Shown: positions 22,495 through 32,294 of the stretch, in pieces | Position numbering within the stretch: position 1 is the first letter of the stretch | How the letters are laid out: each line of letters opens with the position of its first letter | Notes under the pieces: generated by a model | What the model saw: only the letters and a program-made list of their open reading frames with translations | The model's database searches: none | Told to the model about the DNA's origin: nothing | Translations under genes and position numbers: made by a program | Origin: Acholoe squamosa | Taxonomy: Eukaryota; Annelida; Polychaeta; Phyllodocida; Polynoidae | DNA: 64,000 nucleotides | Direction of reading: 5' to 3' | NCBI GenBank assembly: GCA_949317995.1 | Contig: OX439051.1 | Coordinates: 43,155,250 to 43,219,249, forward strand

Positions 22495-24741
22495 GACGTT
22501 GTGTAAGATGACACCCCACCACCAAACTAAACAAACCCCACCACCCATCAATGTACTACCGTAATGGACATTGTGTAAGATGACACCCCACCACCCATCT
22601 ATACCCACCAATGTACTACCGTAATGGACGTTGTGTAAGATGCCACCCCACCACCCATCTATACCCACCAATGTACTACCGTAATGGACGTTGTGTAAGA
22701 TGCCACCCCACCACCCATCTATACCCACCAATGTACTATTGTAATGGACGTTGTGTAAGATGACATCCCACCACCCATCTATACCCACCAATGTACTATT
22801 GTAATGGACGCTGTGTAAGATGACACCCCACCACCCATCTATACCCACCAATGTACTACCGTAATGGACGTTGTGTAAGATGCCACCCCACCACCCATCT
22901 ATACCCACCAATGTACTACCGTAATGGACGCTGTGTAAGATGACACCCCACCACCCCTCTACCCACCAATGTACTATCATAATGGACGTTGTGTAAGATG
23001 ACACACCACCACCCCTCTACCCACCAATGTACTACTGTAATGGACGTTGTGTAAGATGACACCCCACCACCCATCTATACCCACCAATGTACTATCATAA
23101 TGGACGTTGTGTAAGATGACACACCACCACCCCTCTACCCACCAATGTACTACTGTAATGGACGCTGTGTAAGATGACACCCCACCACCCCTCTACCCAC
23201 CAATGTACTATCATAATGGACGTTGTGTAAGATGACACACCACCACCCCTCTACCCACCAATGTACTACTGTAATGGACGTTGTGTTAGATGACACCCCA
23301 CCACCCATCTATACCCACCAATGTACTACCTTAATGGACGTTGTGTAAGATGCCACCCCACCACCCATCTACTCACCAATGTACTACCGTAATGGACGTT
23401 GTGTAAGATGACACCCCACCACCCCTCTACCCACCAATGTACTACTGTAATGGACGTTGTGTAAGATGCCACCCCACCACCCATCTATACCCACCAATGT
23501 ACTACCGTAATGGACGTTGTGTAAGATGCCACCCCACCACCCCTCTACCCACCAATGTACTATCATAATGGACATTGTGTAAGATGACACCCCACCACCC
23601 ATCTATACCCACCAATGTACTACCGTAATGGACGTTGTGTAAGATGACACCCCACCACCCCTCTACCCACCAATGTACTACCTTAATGGACGTTGTGTAA
23701 GATGCCACCCCACCACCCCTCTACCCACCAATGTACTATCATAATGGACATTGTGTAAGATGACACCCCACCACCCCTCTATACCCACCAATGTACTACC
23801 TTAATGGACGTTGTGTAAGATGCCACCCCACCACCCATCTATACCCACCAATGTACTACCGTAATGGACGTTGTGTAAGATGACACCCCACCACCCCTCT
23901 ACCCACCAATGTACTACCTTAATGGACGTTGTGTAAGATGCCACCCCACCACCCCTCTACCCACCAATGTACTATCATAATGGACATTGTGTAAGATGAC
24001 ACCCCACCACCCATCTATACCCACCAATGTACTACCGTAATGGACGCTGTGTAAGATGACACCCCACCACCCCTCTACCCACCAATGTACTATCATAATG
24101 GACGTTGTGTAAGATGACACACCACCACCCCTCTACCCACCAATGTACTACTGTAATGGACGTTGTGTAAGATGACACCCCACCACCCCTCTACCCACCA
24201 ATGTACTATCATAATGGACGTTGTGTAAGATGACACACCACCACCCCTCTACCCACCAATGTACTACCGTAATGGACGCTGTGTAAGATGACACCCCACC
24301 ACCCCTCTATACCCACCAATGTACTACCTTAATGGACGTTGTGTAAGATGCCACCCCACCACCCCTCTACTCACCAATGTACTACCGTAATGGACGTTGT
24401 GTAAGACGACACACCACTACCCCTCTACCCACCAATGTACTACTGTAATGGACGTTGTGTAAGATGACACCCCACCACCCCTCTACCCACCAATGTACTA
24501 CTGTAATGGACGTTGTGTAAGATGACACCCCACCACCCATCTATACCCACCAATGTACTACCGTAATGGACGTTGTGTAAGATGCCACCCCACCACCCAT
24601 CTACTCACCAATGTACTACCGTAATGGACGTTGTGTAAGATGACACCCCACCACCCCTCTACCCACCAATGTACTACCGTAATGGACACTGTGTAAGATG
24701 ACACCCCACCACCCCTCTACCCACCAATGTACTACCGTAAT
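22495..24741. repeat. 58/60-bp minisatellite, about 38 copies
   Basis: The unit contains AATGGACGTTGTGTAAGATG, CACCCCACCACCC and CACCAATGTACTA. Long (60 bp, CATCTATACCC) and short (58 bp, CCTCTACCC) forms alternate in blocks. Sub-variants (GATGCCACCCC, GATGACACACC, TACCGTAATGG, TATCATAATGG) group into higher-order runs. The 60-bp form keeps minus-strand frames open and creates repeated GWWG...LHNVHY peptides that are not genes. Confidence 0.95.
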
Positions 24742-25163
24742 GTTGCATATAGCTGCCAGGTCTTTAATTATAAGTGATATGAAGCTACCAGCATAAAGGA
24801 ATGCTGATTTTTTCTCCCAGATTCATAGATTATAAATACCAGTTCTTAATAAATGCTGTTCTTGACTTGGGACCAGAAGAAACTAGACGGCAATTAAAAG
24901 ATAGAGGAAAAGAATATGTAACAAGGTGCCATGCATTATCTTTAATAGAGAATAGAAGGGTGTCTGGAATCCATTAAAAAACGAGTCAAGTAAATGGGCA
25001 TATAGTAGATTGTATAATGGAGGTCATAGGCATAGGCCACAGGCCTTCAGTGTACAACAGGACAGACTTAAGTCAGTCTATGAGGCTATCGACAGAGGTA
25101 GGTGACGTGTGCTGCCCTCTATAGTAAACCTAGGTGGCACCATCTCATGGGGAGAAGAGGAAC

Positions 25164-25346
25164 TACCGTAATCTCCCGCATATAAGGTGTGTCTTATATG
25201 GGGGGTTTCAGTTCTCATTGGATCCACAAGGAGGGCACCTAGACCTTTCTTTTGATATTTTACATGCCCCCTTGGTCATAATAGGACATAAGGGGGCCCA
25301 GGAGGGTCCGGGATGGCCCAAGCTACACATGCGGGAGATTACGGTA
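25164..25346. mobile_element. TA-flanked MITE, CCGTAATCTCCCGC family (diverged copy)
   Basis: The left end is TA + CCGTAATCTCCCGCATATAA and the right end is CATGCGGGAGATTACGG + TA. The interior is unlike other copies (TTCAGTTCTCATTGGATCC and a C/G-rich part), so it may carry captured sequence. The TIR is about 20 bp. Confidence 0.75.
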
Positions 25347-26401
25347 GAACCCAAAGCTAGTACAATTTGCAGTAAAGTGACATTTCTTTTAGACCTTCAG
25401 GAAAATATGGAATCTTTAAATAAAAAAATAAAATAACTGCACCATTCTGTTGTCATTTTCATACAGATAACTTTAGAATAAAATTTGGCTGTATCCCTGT
25501 CTCTGTAAGGGTGTTATTTCACATTAAGTAGCATTGCTTTGTGATGTTTTTTGGTAACTACTGGAAAAATAACTTCTTTTTACAGAAAAATGGGTAAAAA
25601 AAAAAAAGAAATGAAAGATAAAACAAATATCCTATGACCTACATATCAGTTTCAACTTGTTTCATGCATATTTTCTAGGACATAGAACCATAAATGTAGA
25701 AATAGGACAGAAAACATTGATATTGAAAAGGCCCTTCAGAAAACGAGTTCAATTAACCAATAGAGCCATTAGGCTTAGATCAAGTAGATCTATGGTATTA
25801 CTTGACTCGTAAACAAACTAGTACTTGTATGGGGGACTGTAGTTAGATTCAATACGGCTCTACTACTATGACAGATATGACAGCAATACCCATAGTGGCT
25901 CACAGCAGAGGTGGCCAGGAGTGTTTACCCTAAACTACATAATTATATCCTTTGCTGTGCTGGTAGACCCTGTAAATTGGTCTACGAATAGCTATGATCA
26001 CCTCAGCCAATCAAAACTCAACAGCCAATCATGGCCTGTAGTGATTGGTCTAGAAAAAGGGGCTACAGCTGATGGAATGTCTCTACCTATATGTACTGCT
26101 ATGCACTCTAGGCAACTGGTTACACTTGGAACTGATTTAAATGTATATTGCATTTCATAAAAATACACTGTTCTAACCATAAAACATTCTCGGGATCCAC
26201 TTCTATTATAAATCCCCCATTCCATACCAAAATTCAGCTCTACACCTTTATTACAACATTTTTAGACAACACTTCTGTACACTTCATTAAATTTGAATAA
26301 ACTTCTAACAACCAGTTTCATCACAAATGCCATCAGTGATTACTCCTTTTTCTTGCCAACCCCCTCTCATAAAATGGGGGACCAACGTCATATACTATTT
26401 A

Positions 26402-26652
26402 TACCGTAATCTCCCGCGTATAAGGCGCGTCTTATACGCCAAACAAAATGCTGCTGAGTCTTATACGTGGGAGGGACATTGACTTGAGTTTGGGGTGCGC
26501 CTTATAGGGGGGGGGGGTATTTTTACTATAGAACAGTACTAAATTAACAAAAATCTGCCCTTAGGGGTGCGCCTTATACGTGGAACAGGCCTCCCTGAGT
26601 TAGGGGTGCGCCTTATACGCGGGCTGCGCCTTATACGCGGGAGATTACGGTA
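26402..26652. mobile_element. TA-flanked MITE, CCGTAATCTCCCGCG family (complete)
   Basis: Flanking TA at both ends; ends CCGTAATCTCCCGCGTATAA and its complement CGGGAGATTACGG. The interior consists of several spaced copies of a GCGCCTTATACG-type word, a G tract, and the TTTTACTATAGAACAGTACT core shared with the copy at 33468 in the opposite orientation. Confidence 0.85.
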
Positions 26653-27329
26653 GCTACAATACTCACGCTCCCCCATAAAAACTATCCACTGGCCAGACAC
26701 CACACACACAATCACTCACTGCATCATTCACAGATGGGGGGGGGGGGTAAACAGCACTACTTTTATAGACCTCGTGACCACCCTCTGAGGGGTGGGCAGC
26801 TGTCGCAATACTAAAGCACACAATATAACTTTGTGCCTATTTAAATATGTCTCAGTGGTCATTTTACAATTAACCTGTGTAAGGTATGTGAAAAAACATT
26901 TCACTTTAGGCCACACCAAAAAAATAAGTTGGTCTACGGATCGCCCTCTCCATATTTTCGGAAGTACAAATTTTTTTCTTTGAAAAAAATCTTGTCTACG
27001 GATTTCGCTCGCTTCAGTTTCTACAAGTTTTCTCTTTGTGATGTTAGACAAACTTATTTTTTTGGTGTGGCCTTAAGGTCATATTATGACAAATTAATTG
27101 ATCTAAATTCTGTTCCCACACCATACAAAGGCTTCTATTTGGGACCCGGCTTCTATTGGACCCAGTAACCCTTTTGACCAGGCTTATAAATGGGGCAGGC
27201 TTCTATTTGAGGCCAGGCTTATATTCGAGGAAATATGGTATTCCAACTAGAACCAAAGAATCTAAATACTTCTGACTGTGATTTCACCTTGAAGTCTGAA
27301 TAGCTAATGATTGAACTCTCTGTTTCATT

Positions 27330-28115
27330 TAATTGGAGCAATATTATACTCCTCTTTTGCTCCTTCTGGAATTGATACCTGTTCAGATTATAAAGGGAGA
27401 ATCTGAAAATTTTCTTGGAGCAATATGCCTCCAAATATCAAGATCATATTGATTTTGAAGGCAGCATCTGTAGATTTTTTTTGGAGCAATATCCCTCCAA
27501 ATACCTCAAGATCAAGAATTTCTTGTAGCAGTTTGCCACATATCCCTTGAGCACATGAATCCATTGAGGTAGAATCTAAACGATTTCTTGGAGCAATTTG
27601 GAGATATTTGTCTATAAAATAGAACACACCAATTTTGATTTACATCATCATATAGAATCTGTAATTTTTCTCGGAGCAATTAGTCCCAAAATGTGCTGAA
27701 AACCCATTCATTTCAAATGTAAACCTTGAACATGTTCTGACTGCAATTTGCCAACCAATTCCAATGTTTTAAGGTAAAATCTGGAAATTTTCTTGGGTGT
27801 ATATTACCCTAAATCTTTCAAAACATATCCTATCTAGAGGTTTTGGTGGTATGCCCCCTCTCCATCCCCTACAATACCCCAATTTAGAACAGAGAATCTG
27901 AAAATTTTCCAGGAGCAATTTGCTCCTAAAACTCCAATACCACACCTATCTTAAAGGTTAAATTTGAAGATTTTCTTGTAGCAATTTGCTACATAATTTC
28001 TCAAAACGGGAGGGGTGCTGGGGAGTGTCCCTCCCCGAACCCCCAAAATACACGAATTTCGACAGTAGAAGCTGAAAAAGTTTTCAGAGCAATTTGCCTA
28101 CCAATGCCATTAAAA
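27330..28115. repeat. Degenerate array around an 'ATTTTCTTGGAGCAAT' motif
   Basis: Variants of AATCTGAAAATTTTCTTGGAGCAAT followed by NTGCCTCCAAA recur at about 27345, 27407, 27473, 27578, 27665, 27790, 27905, 27975 and 28080. Spacing is 65-125 bp. Copies are strongly diverged, so this is an old array. No function is apparent. Confidence 0.65.
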
Positions 28116-28819
28116 ATGCATTGCTACAACGATTCGTACATTTTAATTTTACAGGATTTGACACAGAAATCTCTGCACAAAAACAAGGGAAACTGGCATC
28201 TCTGAATACAAGTTCCTATAGTGTTTGAATATCTTGGGTGGTAAATAAAATTTGACAATGTTTTATGATTGCTAGATTTTGAGGAATCTACTGTAGTACC
28301 TTCAGAGATGCCACTCACTGATCTTTGAAAATTCCGAAATCGTCCTGATTCGCAATAGGAAGTGCTTATAAGAATGACTGCCAGAAATTCAGAATTCCTA
28401 AAAGTTAGGAAAGTTAACATCTCTGTACCTTGCGTATGAGGTGACCTCACGTATAAGACAGTTGACAGAAAAGCTATAAAGCACATATGCAAGGTACTAT
28501 ATGGTAACAAATTTAAAGTGTGATATATATCACATATGGCCCAGGGTCTACAGTTGGAGCGTCCATGACCTACCGTAGGTGACTGGCACTATAGTGACAG
28601 TGTGTCGAAGTCGTCAATGCTTAAGGCTATGGAGGATGCACCCATTATCGCTCGCATGTTTCATTGGCGAATAACTCCTCTCCTGGCGAGTTAAGCATTG
28701 CACAATACCAGCAAGTCTTGAATAACGATACATATTAACCATACAAACGCATGAGACAATGTAATTCTCCTCCATTTTGTTATAATCCAGCAGTTTCGAT
28801 AGCACCGTAAGGCGATCGT

Positions 28820-28930
28820 CTCCCTGTCCGCCATTTTGGATTTTGATGTTCCGTGCGCATGCGCGACCCCTCCTTGCCGGAAGTCGCATTTTCGCCGGAA
28901 ATGCGTTAGGCGTAACAAACTTATGGCGGT
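28820..28930. promoter_or_regulatory. TATA-less promoter-like island with NRF1, ETS and YY1 motifs
   Basis: Within 110 bp: CCGCCATTTTGG (28828-28839, YY1-type on the minus strand), GCGCATGCGC (28855-28864, a perfect NRF1 palindrome), CCGGAAGT (28877-28884, ETS), GCCGGAAAT (28894) and ATGGCGGTC on the plus strand (28923). This cluster is typical of divergent housekeeping promoters. A minus-strand ATGGCGGAC at 28834 opens 47 codons that I cannot match. No gene in the window obviously uses it. Confidence 0.45.
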
Positions 28931-29539
28931 CTGATTTACAGGGTCGGTATATAAACGGTCTTATACCAACTTTTCCTCAAGCTATCGCGTTACATGGACG
29001 GTCTTCCAGCCTTACCTGCTGAAAAAAAGCGTCTTAATTGGACAATTCCCATAGGAACCCATGTGTTATGTCTATCGCGTAAAAATGCTATCCTATGGAG
29101 CCTCGTTTTCGTGAGAAAGTAGGTTAAATATGTCAGGTTTTTTCTTCAGCTATTTTCATAGCTAAAGAAATTTTTTTCCCAGGAATTGTGCATGTACAAT
29201 GAAAGACTAGATCCTAAAGAACATGTTTCCATGATTTTTTGTTTAACTATCCCCAAATTTCGATGAGCAATTCCCATCTAAAGTTCAAATTCATGACCAT
29301 CAGTTTACGACAGACAAGGCGCCGCCAATGACCCAGCAGGAGCTGGGCCAATTACTTTCTTAGGCATTTTAGATTCCCCAGCTAGGACATTTATATGAGA
29401 GAAGTGCTAACCCTACCTATAGCCAGAGGTGGTCTCTGTATGGTGCTACCACCTGGTGTATTAGATCTGCACTCTCAATTCCTTCCCCATCATGTTTCTC
29501 TTTATCTTTTATGATTTTGAAGCAACTCCCTTGAGTGCT
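28931..29539. other. Unassigned stretch after the promoter-like island
   Basis: No ORF of note and no defined repeat. If the island at 28.8 kb is active on the plus strand, this would be its first transcribed segment (a TCACGT/GTAAGT-like donor was not convincing). Otherwise nothing is seen. Confidence 0.25.
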
Positions 29540-30155
29540 GCCACTCTATGTCATTGATGTCACCCTGTCATTGAGTGGTATCATGTCATTGAGTGACATC
29601 ACCTTGTCATTGAGGTCACCTAGTGTGTCATTGAGTGATGTCACCATGTGTCATTGAGTGATGTCACCCTGTGGCATTGAGTGATTTCACCCTTTGTCAT
29701 TAAGTGATGTTACCCTATGTCGTTGAGTAATGTCACCCTATGTCATTGGGTGATGTTACCCTATGCCATTGGGTGATGTTACCCTGTGTCATTGAGTGAT
29801 GTTACCCTGTGTCATTGAGTGATGTTACCCTGTGTCATTGAATGATGTTACCCTGTCATTGAGTGATGTCACCCTATGTCATTGGGTGATGTCACGCTAT
29901 GTCATTGGGTGATGTCACCCTATGTCATTGAGTGATGTTACCTGTCACTGAGTGATGTTACCCTGTCATTGGGTCATGTCACCCCATGTCATTGGGTCAT
30001 GTCACCTGTCATTAGGTGATGTCACCTGTCACTGAGTGATGTCACCCTCTGTCAATGAGTGATGTCATCCAGTGTCATTGAATGATGTGACCCTGTCATT
30101 GAGTAAGTCACCCTATGTTATTGGGTGATGTCACCCTGTCATTGAGTGATATTGA
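29540..30155. repeat. 22-23-bp tandem repeat (TCATTGAGTGATGTCACCC), about 28 copies
   Basis: The unit GTCATTGAGTGATGTCACCC plus TGT/TAT recurs with many single-base and length variants from about 29540. Scattered copies continue to about 30650 and 30840 on the far side of an inserted MITE. TGANGTCA-like words within units resemble CRE half-palindromes, but this is likely incidental. Confidence 0.85.
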
Positions 30156-30425
30156 CAGGGTTCCCATGCGTCATGGAATAAAAAGTTGTTAGGGAAAGTC
30201 ATGGAATTTCTGAAAATTTGATTTTAAGTCATGGAAAATAGGAAACCTGAATATTTATTTCAAAATCCATTGGTCCATACCATTTTTCCACCTCAATTGA
30301 AGAAACTTTGCTGGGGGACCAAGCCCGATTGTGTCCAAATTATTTCATGGAAAATTTTGGTTTTTGTCATGGAAAGTCAAGAAAAGGTCATGGAATTTGA
30401 GTCTGAGGATTTTGTGGGAACCCTG
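30156..30425. mobile_element. hAT-type MITE with CAGGGTTCCCA ends, inserted into the 22-bp array
   Basis: The left end is CAGGGTTCCCATGCGTCATGG and the right end is GTGGGAACCCTG (270 bp). The interior repeats TCATGGAAAGTCA/TCATGGAATTT. Ends and interior match a widespread non-autonomous hAT-like family of aquatic animals. ATTGA is found on both sides of the insertion; a full 8-bp duplication cannot be read. Confidence 0.75.
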
Positions 30426-30485
30426 ATTGATTATCCTATTGATGTCATGAAGTGACATAATGAACCAGGTCACTTGATGTCAATA

Positions 30486-30602
30486 TTAGGGACATGATTT
30501 CTGCGATGTTTCTAGATTTTCCTAGACTATTGTGCCAAAAACTTGACCCCAGTGATTTTCCTAGATTCACTGAGAACTTTTTCAAACATTTATGGAGGGG
30601 GT
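30486..30602. mobile_element. Degraded copy of the CAGGGATGTGATTTC element
   Basis: AGGGACATGATTTCTGC at 30488, then TTTTCCTAGACTATTGTGCC and TTTATGGAGGGGG, follow the same order of motifs as the element at 10948-11149. Ends are eroded. Confidence 0.45.
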
Positions 30603-31477
30603 TGTCATTGAATGATGTATTCAGTGATGTCATGGAGTGATGTCACCCTTACACCATAGAAGAGATGCAAACTTTTTCGGTTCTGAAATCGTAATTTCTA
30701 TGATTGTTTAGGCCTACAATTGTCACCTGAATTCATGCTACCTACCTGTCACCTGGCATCATTGAGTGGTGACAAACATTGGCATGGTCTAACATCAGAG
30801 GGTCATTGAGTGACATCGCTTCATATTATTCAGTGATGTCATTCAATGTTAGTCACATCACCTGCACGTCTCCGGAGACGTTATGGCAAGGTTTTAAAGG
30901 AGTTATACAGAATCAATTTTGAGATGATTTGAGACTAACATGTGAGTTGAAGTATTATGGAGATTATACCAAGGAAATCTTGTGGGAATACACTCAAAAA
31001 TGTTACTAAACAACAATTTTAAGCACTGCATGTTATCATCTCCCATCAACATCTGATGCACTAATTGATTCATTAGTAAGCCATTGATAACAAGCCTTCA
31101 CCTCTTACAAATCAAAGACATGAAAACAGAAATGTATCACTCGCTGGCTGAAAATAAAAGACAAAAGGGAAACCCTTTTTAACTTTAACAGGACAAATGA
31201 TATGGTCTTCCTACCCCTGCCAGAGGAAAACCTTTTTAACCCTTTCCCATGAAAGTAATATACGGCAACACAAAACCTTACGTATAGGTAGGTTTATCTC
31301 ACGATTCTGGCCTCTACAGTGCCTTTTTGGTCATAACCCCATTCCGTTATCGTGGTTTAACCGCACTCTCAGAATCCATTTTGTTTTCTAAGACGAACCC
31401 AACCAAGTAAATAATTTGGCGAAGTATACAAAGTCAACTACGCCATAGTTTTCCAGTTAAAACCGTTTAGGTTCAAT

Positions 31478-31548
31478 GGGGAATCGATCCCCGGCCGCTG
31501 TAGCAGGAGACGAGCTCGCTGTCCACTATACCATGCCGACCGGTGATA
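31478..31548 (-). repeat. tRNA-like remnant (minus strand)
   Basis: On the minus strand, GGTATAGTGGACAGCG (A box-like) and GGGGATCGATTCCCC (B box-like, perfect T stem) are spaced as in a tRNA, resembling Glu/Asp types. The acceptor-stem ends do not pair, so this is a tRNA-derived repeat or pseudogene rather than a functional gene. Confidence 0.4.
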
Positions 31549-31611
31549 CAAAGCAATGTACATCAAGGATTTGAAAAAGTTGTCCAACATACCTGATGTC
31601 TTTCAAACGAG

Positions 31612-32013
31612 TTTTCGGGTAGAATCCAAGCATGTCGAGTCCTGTACTTCTAGCACTGCCAACTATAGGATCTCTAGTTGGTGTTCACCTACATTTTGTA
31701 TCCATTTTCTTCTAAATAAAAAAGAATCCATTGATTTTCCATAGCGATCCAACGCACACAGCCTGGTACACGGCCATTGCGTTTTCTTGACGAAGCGGGG
31801 AGGTGCCCGGATGTAAGAACTAGGTCAAATACGCATCGAACAAGGAATGGCCTGACAGGGCGGGTCCCGACCCGTATCGCTATGGAAAATCAATAGATTC
31901 TTATTTATTTAGAAGAAAATGGATACAAAATGTAGGCGAACACCAACTAGAGATCGTATATTTGGCAGTGCTAGAAGTACAGGACTTGACATGCTTGGAT
32001 TATACCCGAAAAA
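31612..32013. mobile_element. Foldback element with about 140-bp inverted arms
   Basis: Left arm 31612-31750 and right arm 31874-32013 are near-identical in inverse order (for example TTTTCGGGTAGAATCCAAGC against GCTTGGATTATACCCGAAAA, and TGTATCCATTTTCTTCTAAA against its complement). The 123-bp loop is unrelated. Small ORFs in both arms are the same sequence in opposite orientation and are not genes. Confidence 0.8.
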
Positions 32014-32178
32014 TGTGTGTAAAGGTGGAGGTATGTTGGGCAGAGTGACAACATGGCCACGACAGCTTGGCAAACCGTGCGGATTGTATGCAGTTACAAA
32101 ATGTCTCCTCCTGGATTAATTCTGGGGTTATAAGGTAAGAAATTCATACATAATGGATGAATAAGTGCGATAAACGCA

Positions 32179-32294
32179 TTAATGCATTGATATTCTAGGA
32201 CTCTGTGAGGTTAGCTTGAAATATTCGCCCGACCGCGGAGCGGGAGGGCAAATATCTCAAGCTAACCTCACAGTCCTAGAATATCAATACATTA
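32179..32294. repeat. Near-perfect hairpin, arms about 50 bp
   Basis: TAATGCATTGATATTCTAGG through GCTTGAAATATTCGCCC pairs with GGGCAAATATCTCAAGC through CCTAGAATATCAATACATTA. The loop is only about 16 bases (GACCGCGGAGCGGGA). It could be a short foldback MITE or a structured RNA. No flanking TSD is clear. Confidence 0.8.

Larger units (their letters stand above)
24742..28600. other. Intergenic DNA with MITEs and a degenerate repeat array
   Basis: No coding exon is recognised. It contains MITE copies at 25164-25346 and 26402-26652, a block near 27110-27240 built from GGCTTCTATTTG/GGCTTATATTCG motifs, and the degenerate array at 27330-28115. The rest is A/T-rich unique-looking sequence. Confidence 0.5.

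Noticed and set aside
22492..24120. Minus-strand frames with repeated GWWG...LHNVHYGSTLVG peptides
   Set aside because: Product of the 60-bp minisatellite. The 58-bp units break the frame at once, and there is no start context or homology.
31556..32119. Two plus-strand frames (62 and 66 codons) as small genes
   Set aside because: They come from the two arms of one inverted repeat, which are the same sequence in opposite orientation.
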